From Rhodospirillales bacterium (GTDB taxonomy: Bacteria; Pseudomonadota; Alphaproteobacteria; UBA828): 36,251 bases of DNA. Shown piece by piece: positions 30,983-36,251 of this stretch. The notes beneath the pieces were generated by a model. That model worked only from the letters and a program-made list of their open reading frames with translations. It was not told the origin of the DNA and did no database searches. A program made the position numbers and the translations under genes. Each line of letters opens with the position of its first letter. The first letter of the stretch is position 1. The stretch lies in the NCBI GenBank assembly GCA_028820995.1, contig JAPPHR010000017.1:27732-63982 (forward strand). The letters are read 5' to 3'.

Positions 30983-31417
30983 TCAGGCGCCGAGCGGCGT
31001 CGCCACCATGCCCTCGATCTCGATCAGCATCCCCGGATGCGCGAGCTCGGTCACGCCGACGAGCGTCCGCGGCGGCGGGTTTGCCGGGTCGAAATGACGG
31101 GCCGAAATCTCGTTCACGACGTTCTGCCCCGACATGTCGGTGAGATAGATGTTGAGCTTCACGATCCGCGAGAAATCGGCACCCGCCGCCTCCAAAATCG
31201 TGCCGATGTTGGCGAATGTCTTCTCGGTCTGCTCGCGGATGCCGCCTGCCAGCCACTCGGCCTCGGCTACCGGATCGTGCGGGTGCGCGTGGTAGATCGG
31301 AATCGGCCCGCAGCCCGAGAACAGCAGCAGCCGGGCGTCTTCGACCGCGAAGGCCGCGCTGAAGGGGCTGCGGTATTCCGGCTTGAGTGGGATATGGTGA
31401 ATCGGCGTGATCGGCAT
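30983..31417 (-). CDS. RidA family protein
   Basis: 144-residue RidA/YjgF-like protein. Classical RidA hydrolyses reactive enamine/imine intermediates formed from amino acids. The key arginine is present (Arg117 in PPPRTLVGV), and so is Glu135 in LIEIEGMVA. The family's usual core, LNIYLTDMSGQNVVNEI, is clear. I start at ATG 31417 (MPITPIHHIPL), as the family rarely has a long N-terminal extension. It is the first gene of the operon that continues with the Gfo/Idh/MocA protein after 118 bases. An imine or enamine intermediate in amide or opine breakdown would fit the presence of RidA beside dehydrogenase and amidases. It belongs to a RidA subgroup other than the housekeeping copy, judging by the HAHPHDP insert. 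Confidence 0.9.
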   Translation of the reverse strand: MPITPIHHIPLKPEYRSPFSAAFAVEDARLLLFSGCGPIPIYHAHPHDPVAEAEWLAGGIREQTEKTFANIGTILEAAGADFSRIVKLNIYLTDMSGQNVVNEISARHFDPANPPPRTLVGVTELAHPGMLIEIEGMVATPLGA

Positions 31418-31535
31418 GGCGGTGTCCCGTGGCTGGCGCTGGGGCGGCATGCTATCCCATGGCCCGCCGCACCGGAACGGCACGCGCAGGTACGGATTGG
31501 GCGCTCAGCGGACGCAACACGGGCAGCCGACGCCG

Positions 31536-31570
31536 ACAATAAACTGGGGCGGTCACGAGGACCGCCCCAG
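31536..31570 (-). terminator. Orphan intrinsic terminator-like hairpin, minus strand
   Basis: An 11-bp perfect GC-rich stem (31544-31554 and 31560-31570) with a five-base loop is followed on the minus strand by TTTATTGT. This has the form of a Rho-independent terminator pointing leftwards. It lies 119 bases upstream of the ridA start, and no minus-strand protein gene ends before it; the next gene to the right, cdsA, is on the plus strand. It could end a small RNA from about 31571-31660, or act as an attenuator in the leader of the ridA operon. Confidence 0.55.
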
Positions 31571-31664
31571 CTGGAGGATCGACCAGTCGTTGGGGGACAG
31601 CGGGAGGGACGAAGCGCTTCACCGTCACCCGTAGAGTGATGTAGCGGTCGATTGTGGCATTGAT

Positions 31665-32534
31665 GTGGCAGAATTGGGCATGATGGGCCGGCGGCCGGGC
31701 AGCGGCGAAGGCAACCTCGGGCTGCGCACGGCCTCGGCGGCCGTGCTTGCGCCCGCAGCGCTGGGCGCGGCCTATCTCGGCGGTCCCGTGTTCATCGCAG
31801 CAGTCGGGGCAGCGGGACTTCTCGCCTGGCTCGAACTGCGGCGGCTTCTCGGCAAGCCTGTCGTGGGTGTCGCAGGCGCAGCCGGCGTCACGGGCCTGGT
31901 CGCAGCCTGCGTCCTCTTCGCCGTGTTCGGAGCGCCGGCGGCCGTCGCCGCCGCGGCGGCGGCGGCGCTCGTCGTCGCGGGCACGGAGCGCGGGCGGCCG
32001 CGCACCCGTGCAGGAAGCCTGGCGGGGGCCGGGATCGTCCTTTTCCTCGTGGTCGTAACGCTCGCGCTGCGGGGCGACGACCCGGCAGGCCGGGCGACGA
32101 TCTTCTGGCTGTTCGCCGTCGTCTGGGCGAGCGATACGGGTGCCTATGCGGCCGGGCGGACATTCGGCGGCCCGCGCCTCGCCCCCCGCATCAGCCCGTC
32201 CAAGACCTGGGCCGGCGCTGCCGGCGGCGTGGCGGCCGGCGTTGGCGCGAGCATCCTGCTCGGCTGGCTGATGCCGCTCGCCGGCTGGGTGGTAGAACGA
32301 CCGTCGCTCGCTTCCCTGCTTGCCGCAGGCGCGCTCGCCTCGATCGTGGGACAGGCAGGCGATCTCGCGGAATCCGCACTCAAGCGGCGCGTCGGCGCGG
32401 ATGACTCAGGGACTCTCATCCCCGGTCACGGCGGGATTCTGGATCGCGTCGACGCCTATGCCGCGGCCGCGTTCGCGTTGATCCTGGCGACCGTGTTGAG
32501 CGGGGGGCAGCCGCCCTGGTCTTACTCGCCCTGA
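31665..32534 (+). CDS. cdsA: Phosphatidate cytidylyltransferase
   Basis: 289-residue integral membrane enzyme that makes CDP-diacylglycerol from phosphatidate and CTP. About seven hydrophobic segments are visible. The CdsA signature near the C-terminus reads SALKRRVGADDSGTLIPGHG and continues GILDRVD, matching the consensus except that the usual Lys before the first Asp is replaced by Asp. ISPSKTWAG and the WASDTGAYAAGR segment are also characteristic. The start is uncertain: GTG 31665, or ATG 31680 or 31683; none has a good ribosome-binding site. It stands alone and converges on lnt with a 13-bp coding overlap, rather than in the usual uppS-cdsA-dxr-rseP cluster, so it may be a second copy. 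Confidence 0.9.
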   Translation: MAELGMMGRRPGSGEGNLGLRTASAAVLAPAALGAAYLGGPVFIAAVGAAGLLAWLELRRLLGKPVVGVAGAAGVTGLVAACVLFAVFGAPAAVAAAAAAALVVAGTERGRPRTRAGSLAGAGIVLFLVVVTLALRGDDPAGRATIFWLFAVVWASDTGAYAAGRTFGGPRLAPRISPSKTWAGAAGGVAAGVGASILLGWLMPLAGWVVERPSLASLLAAGALASIVGQAGDLAESALKRRVGADDSGTLIPGHGGILDRVDAYAAAAFALILATVLSGGQPPWSYSP

Positions 32535-34150
32535 CCGCGTCGATTGGGACCCCAGTGGTGCCAGACGCCGACGGCGAACGTGACCGCCGTGGCGAGAAGC
32601 AGGAGGATGGCGAAGGTCCACCCCCCCAGCCGAGCGAACGGCGTCGGTGTTTCCAGCGCCGGCGGCAGCGGCACGTCGAGCACGCCGGCTACTCCCAGCC
32701 CGAGCTCGCCCACGACGCGGCCGTAGGAGTCGACGACGGCGGAGATGCCGGTGTTTGCCGCCCGGACCAGCGGCATGCCCTCCTCCACGGCGCGCAACCG
32801 AGCTGCCTGGAAATGCTGGTAGGGCCCGGCCGTGTGCCCGAACCAGGAGTCGTTGGTCACGTTGAGCAGCCATTGCGGCCGTTCGTTCGGCTCCGCACCG
32901 TCTGCGACAACCTCGCCGGGGAACACCGCTTCGTAGCAGATCAGCGGGCTGAAGGGCGGCACGTCCGGCAGTCTCAAGGTGCGCGGCCCCGGCCCAGGAG
33001 AGCTGTCGACCGCTCCGTAGGTCAGGACCCGGAAGTCGAGAATCCCGCGCAGCGGCATGTATTCCCCGAACGGCACCAGATGGTGCTTGTCGTAGCTCGC
33101 GACGATCTTCCCCCCCGGCGCCAGCGCATGGAGGCTGTTCCAGTAGGCGATGGCGCGCCCGGCCGACCGCGTGCGCCGGGGCGCGCCGGTAATCACGTAG
33201 CCGCCGGGCGGTGCGGCCCGTGACACGAAGGTCTTGAGCGTTGCGCTCTCGTCGAAGAAGAACGTCACTGCCGCTTCCGGCCAGATGATGATGTCCGCCT
33301 CGTCGAACCCTGGCTCGTGCGACAGGATGACGTGCTGCGCCAGTCCCGCCTCGCGCAAGCCTTCCTCCCATTTCCGGGACTGATCGACGTTGGCCTGCAC
33401 CAGGCGCAGGTTCACCCCGGTCGGCGCCAGATCGGGCGCCAGCGCGAGGCGCGCCTCGCCGCCGACCCAGATTGCCGCCAGCAGAGAGAACGCGACCGCG
33501 GGTATGAGCCATGTCCGGCGCCCGGCGCGCTCGTCCGCGCGCGGCGCTGCCAACGCCGCCGGCGCCGCCGCGGCGAGGACGGTCACGAAGCTGAGGCCGT
33601 AGACCCCGAACCATGCCGTGGACTGGATCATGCCGAGCGACGGCATCCAGACCGTGCCCATCAGGTTCATAGGGAAGCCGCTCAGGATGTTGCCGCGCAG
33701 CCACTCCACGGCGGTCCAGGCGACGGCGAAGGCGATCACCCGGCCGGCGAGAGGCAGTCTGTTCAGCCGCACCGCGAACGCAGCCAGCGCCGGGAAGAGC
33801 GCGAAGAACGCAGAGAGCCCGAGCACTGCCGGCGCCATCAGCCAGCCGAAGCGGGACGGGTCGGTCAGAAACGCGGCGCCGATCCAGTAGATGCCGACCA
33901 GAAAATGAGCGAAGCCGAACCACCAGCCCACGACGGCAGCCCGCCAGGGCGAGCTGCTGGCATGGATCAACCAGACCAGGCCGGTGAAGGACACCAGCAA
34001 GAGCGGCAGCGCATGCCCCGGTGGCAGTGCCGCCGCAGAGAGGGTTCCGAGGGCGGCCGCCAGCGCCGACCGCCGCCAACCGGTCAGAGCACCGACCGCG
34101 CGCGCAAGCGCCGCAAACCGCGCAGAGGCGGGCCGCCCCGGGTCGGTCAC
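32522..34150 (-). CDS. lnt: Apolipoprotein N-acyltransferase
   Basis: 542-residue inner-membrane enzyme that N-acylates the N-terminal cysteine of lipoproteins, the last maturation step. The N-terminal half carries several membrane helices (about residues 25-220), and the periplasmic nitrilase-like domain follows. The catalytic Glu-Lys-Cys triad is recognisable in IIWPEAAVTF, YDKHHLVPFGEYMP and PLICYEAVFP. NVTNDSWFGHTAGPYQH is the typical loop after the cysteine. A last membrane helix is near the C-terminus. The GTG start at 34150 overlaps the corC stop (GTGA). A much longer in-frame extension upstream lies inside corC and is not conserved. The 3' end overlaps cdsA, which is convergent. Confidence 0.94.
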   Translation of the reverse strand: MTDPGRPASARFAALARAVGALTGWRRSALAAALGTLSAAALPPGHALPLLLVSFTGLVWLIHASSSPWRAAVVGWWFGFAHFLVGIYWIGAAFLTDPSRFGWLMAPAVLGLSAFFALFPALAAFAVRLNRLPLAGRVIAFAVAWTAVEWLRGNILSGFPMNLMGTVWMPSLGMIQSTAWFGVYGLSFVTVLAAAAPAALAAPRADERAGRRTWLIPAVAFSLLAAIWVGGEARLALAPDLAPTGVNLRLVQANVDQSRKWEEGLREAGLAQHVILSHEPGFDEADIIIWPEAAVTFFFDESATLKTFVSRAAPPGGYVITGAPRRTRSAGRAIAYWNSLHALAPGGKIVASYDKHHLVPFGEYMPLRGILDFRVLTYGAVDSSPGPGPRTLRLPDVPPFSPLICYEAVFPGEVVADGAEPNERPQWLLNVTNDSWFGHTAGPYQHFQAARLRAVEEGMPLVRAANTGISAVVDSYGRVVGELGLGVAGVLDVPLPPALETPTPFARLGGWTFAILLLLATAVTFAVGVWHHWGPNRRGQGE

Positions 34151-35073
34151 AGGCGACCGTGAGCCGGGAGTGAGTCGGTACGGCTGACGCGGAGCCTCTT
34201 GATGCGCCGCGGGTCCGCCTCCAGGACATCGAAGGTGAAGCCGGCCGGGTGGCGGATGCGCTCGCCCGCACGCGGCACCCGCTCGGCGAGCGTGAAGACG
34301 AGACCGCCGAGGGTATCGACCGCGTCCTCCTCTTCGCCGTCGAGCAAGGAGACCGCCAGGTGGCGCTCCAGCTCGTCCACCCGCACGCGCGCATCCGCCT
34401 CCATCGCGCCGTCGTCGAGATGGATCAGGGCGGGGGCCTCGATCTCGTCGTGCTCGTCCTCGATCTCGCCGACGATCTCCTCGACCACATCCTCGATCGT
34501 GACCAGGCCGTGGGTGCCGCCGTACTCGTCGACGATCACCGCCATGTGCAGGCGGGTCTCGCGCATTTCCTTCAGCAGCGCAGGGATCGGCATGGACTCG
34601 GGCACGAACAGGATATCGCGCCGGATTGCGTTCAGGTCGAAGGGGCCGTCCCCGCCCCAATGGCCCATGACGTCGCGTATGTGGATCATGCCGACGATAT
34701 CGTCGAGATTGCCGCGATAGAGCGGCATGCGCGAATGGCCCTGCTCCTTGATCGTGGCGACGACCTCGTCGAGCGGGGCGGAGATCTCGACCGCCGTGAT
34801 GTCGTTGCGGGGCACCATCGCGTCTTCGGCCGTCAGCCCGCCGAAGCGGAGAAGGTTGAGCAGCAGGTCGCGCTCGTGGGGGCTTATCTGCTCGGCGATT
34901 TCCTCTTCCTTGAGGATTTCACCGAGGGACTCGCGCCAGGACACACCGTTGCCGCGGCCGAGCCCCTTGCGCAGCCAATTGCCAACGAGGCTCACGACCG
35001 ACGCGCGAACTCGCCCGCCTCGGTCGCCGCCCAATCTGTCGCCGCTAGATGGAGGTTTGTCGTCGTCGCTCAT
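34147..35073 (-). CDS. corC: HlyC/CorC family protein with CBS domains
   Basis: 308-residue cytoplasmic-type CorC without the N-terminal membrane DUF21 domain. Two CBS repeats are visible from about residues 75 to 195: MVPRNDITAVEISAPLDEVV, and then VDEYGGTHGLVTIEDVVEEI. The C-terminal CorC_HlyC domain follows (GGLVFTLAERVPRAGERI). It has been associated with magnesium/cobalt efflux together with CorA, and conservation of ybeY-corC-lnt suggests a link to envelope or RNA functions. I start at ATG 35073 (MSDDDKPPSSGDR), since longer frames overlap ybeY. The gap to ybeY is 43 bases. Confidence 0.93.
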   Translation of the reverse strand: MSDDDKPPSSGDRLGGDRGGRVRASVVSLVGNWLRKGLGRGNGVSWRESLGEILKEEEIAEQISPHERDLLLNLLRFGGLTAEDAMVPRNDITAVEISAPLDEVVATIKEQGHSRMPLYRGNLDDIVGMIHIRDVMGHWGGDGPFDLNAIRRDILFVPESMPIPALLKEMRETRLHMAVIVDEYGGTHGLVTIEDVVEEIVGEIEDEHDEIEAPALIHLDDGAMEADARVRVDELERHLAVSLLDGEEEDAVDTLGGLVFTLAERVPRAGERIRHPAGFTFDVLEADPRRIKRLRVSRTDSLPAHGRL

Positions 35074-35116
35074 CGTTCCGCCTCCGCGGCCGTCTGCCGC
35101 GGGGCATATAGGATTC

Positions 35117-35605
35117 TCACAGGTTAACGTAGGGATCGCATAAGCCAAGTGCCAATAGCGTTCGGGACTCGAGCGCGCGCATGCGGCGCTCGGCGACCGG
35201 CTTGTCGTGGTCGTGGCCAAGCAGATGGAACACGCCGTGGACCACCAGGTGGCTCACACGATCGGCGAGCCCCACGCCGGCTGACGCGCTGTCCCTCTCC
35301 ACGGTCTCGCGCGCGAGCACGACGTCGCCCAGCATCAGCGGTTGCTCCGCCTGCGGCTGGGCATGGCAGGGCTTCTCGTGAATCGGAAAGGAGAGAACGT
35401 CCGTCGCGCGATCCTGCCCCCGGTACGTCCGGTTCAGCGTTCGCACGAACGAATCGTCCGCCAGCACCACGCCGAGCTCGACCGAGTCGGGCATGTCTCC
35501 CGCGGCCTCCAGGGCTGCGACCGCGGCGCGGCGGGCCACGCTGCTGGCGTCAGGAAGAGCGGTCGACCACGCCGAATCGCGGAGGCTGATCTCGATCTCG
35601 GTCAT
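35117..35605 (-). CDS. ybeY: Endoribonuclease/rRNA maturation factor YbeY
   Basis: 162-residue metal-dependent endoribonuclease involved in 16S rRNA 3'-end maturation and ribosome quality control. The zinc motif H-x3-H-x5-H is present as [11 protein letters not shown]. The conserved arginine-containing [18 protein letters not shown] segment precedes it. The gene overlaps the end of phoH by 56 bases and is followed by corC, giving the well conserved order phoH-ybeY-corC-lnt. ATG start at 35605. Confidence 0.95.
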   Translation of the reverse strand: MTEIEISLRDSAWSTALPDASSVARRAAVAALEAAGDMPDSVELGVVLADDSFVRTLNRTYRGQDRATDVLSFPIHEKPCHAQPQAEQPLMLGDVVLARETVERDSASAGVGLADRVSHLVVHGVFHLLGHDHDKPVAERRMRALESRTLLALGLCDPYVNL

Positions 35606-36251
35606 CGTCGGGCGTTGCCGCGTCGTAGGCCTCGAGAATACGGGTCACCAGAGAGTGGCGCATGACGTCGGCGGTTCCGAAACGGATGAAGCTCACGCCG
35701 CTCAGCCCCTCCAGCGTCGAGACCGCGTGGCGGAGGCCGGAGCGCGCACCGGCCGGGAGGTCGACTTGCGTCAGGTCGCCGGTAACGACCATGCGCGAGC
35801 CCTCGCCGAGGCGGGTGAGGAACATCTTCATTTGCAGCGGCGTCGTGTTTTGCGCCTCGTCGAGGATGACGAAGGCTTGGGAGAGCGTCCGCCCGCGCAT
35901 GAAGGCGAGCGGCGCGATCTCGATCTCCGCCGAGTCGATGCGCCGCGCCACCAGGTCCGCCGGCAGCATGTCGTGCAGGGCGTCGTAGAGCGGGCGGAGG
36001 TAGGGGTCGATCTTGTCCTTGAGGTCGCCGGGCAGAAAGCCGAGATGCTCGCCCGCCTCCACCGCCGGCCGCGACAGCACGATGCGCTCGACCCGGCCGG
36101 CGAGGTAGAGCGAGACCGCCATCGCCACGGCGAGGTAGGTCTTGCCGGTGCCGGCGGGGCCGAGGCCGAACACCAGCTCGTTCTCCATCATGGCGCGCAC
36201 GTAATCGGCCTGGCGCGGCGAGCGCGGGCTGACCGGGCGCTTGCGGGTGCG
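35550..36251 (-). CDS. phoH: PhoH-like ATPase, 5' end outside window
   Basis: Partial gene: 233 codons are visible and the frame stays open to the window edge, so the N-terminal part (commonly about 90-110 residues, with a KH-like domain) is missing. The region from the edge reads [20 protein letters not shown] and runs into the Walker A motif [30 protein letters not shown], Walker [13 protein letters not shown] and [14 protein letters not shown] follow, all standard for PhoH. A GTG at 36200 would exclude the conserved Q-motif, so the gene must begin upstream of the window. PhoH proteins are RNA-linked ATPases and in this operon probably act with YbeY in RNA processing. Confidence 0.95.
   Translation of the reverse strand, partial: RTRKRPVSPRSPRQADYVRAMMENELVFGLGPAGTGKTYLAVAMAVSLYLAGRVERIVLSRPAVEAGEHLGFLPGDLKDKIDPYLRPLYDALHDMLPADLVARRIDSAEIEIAPLAFMRGRTLSQAFVILDEAQNTTPLQMKMFLTRLGEGSRMVVTGDLTQVDLPAGARSGLRHAVSTLEGLSGVSFIRFGTADVMRHSLVTRILEAYDAATPDDDRDRDQPPRFGVVDRSS

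Noticed and set aside
31536-31570. Guanidine-II (mini-ykkC) riboswitch, because the plus-strand loop contains ACGA
   Set aside because: That class needs two tandem hairpins with ACGR loops directly upstream of a gene; only one such loop is seen, and the T tract lies on the opposite strand.
34151-34660. In-frame 170-codon extension of lnt
   Set aside because: It overlaps corC, is Arg/Gly-rich and unconserved; GTG 34150 overlapping the corC stop fits normal Lnt length.
1-36251. CRISPR arrays, tRNA or rRNA genes, transposases, integrases, phage genes
   Set aside because: None was recognised; the only tandem repeat found is a short 10-bp array without spacers of CRISPR length.

Overview
The window is high-GC bacterial DNA and looks like an alphaproteobacterium, probably an uncultured or environmental lineage related to Rhodospirillales or Hyphomicrobiales. 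The evidence is the block phoH-ybeY-corC-lnt, the block xseB-ispA-tlyA, and many catabolic operons and ABC importers. No tRNA, rRNA, CRISPR array, integrase or insertion sequence was found. The first ~115 bases are an almost pure C/G run that looks like an assembly end artefact, so the window probably starts at a contig edge. The last gene (phoH) runs off the other edge.

Region 1 (158-8134, + strand) is a tight sugar/polyol-type operon: two MalF/MalG-type permeases, a MalK/UgpC-type ATPase, a GMC flavoprotein with a four-cysteine cluster, an SDR dehydrogenase, a second choline-dehydrogenase-like GMC enzyme, and a DUF993 protein related to dihydrodipicolinate synthase. The solute-binding protein is not present and probably lay beyond the contig edge. 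The layout suggests import of a polyol or sugar derivative, its oxidation by three dehydrogenases, and an aldolase-type cleavage.

Region 2 (8231-16704, - strand) is a seven-gene catabolic operon: HyuA, HyuB, a short-chain-dehydrogenase-fold protein carrying every diagnostic halohydrin dehalogenase motif, an acyl-CoA ligase, a thiolase-like protein without the usual nucleophilic cysteine, a DUF35 Zn-ribbon/OB-fold partner, and a crotonase. The order resembles ketone carboxylation, CoA activation and C-C cleavage, as in acetophenone degradation. The dehalogenase inside it is the most exciting element of the window. Divergent from it (16874-18743, +) are a diverged YrdC/Sua5-like protein and an enolase-superfamily (mandelate racemase type) enzyme.

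Region 3 (18759-22892, -) is a PotABCD-type importer with a Tat-exported binding protein. A strong hairpin separates the binding-protein gene from the ATPase and permease genes. It is followed by an 820-bp gene-free stretch holding a 10-bp-phased GGGATT repeat, then a membrane-anchored DM13 protein (+).

Region 4 (24208-26102, -) is a housekeeping block tlyA-ispA-xseB; dxs, commonly found between ispA and tlyA in alphaproteobacteria, is missing. Region 5 (26155-31417, -) is ridA, a Gfo/Idh/MocA oxidoreductase, two tandem paralogous amidases and a glutathione S-transferase: an amide-catabolism operon with an orphan terminator-like hairpin upstream. Region 6 (31665-36251) is cdsA (+) converging on lnt-corC-ybeY-phoH (-), concerned with envelope lipids and RNA maturation.
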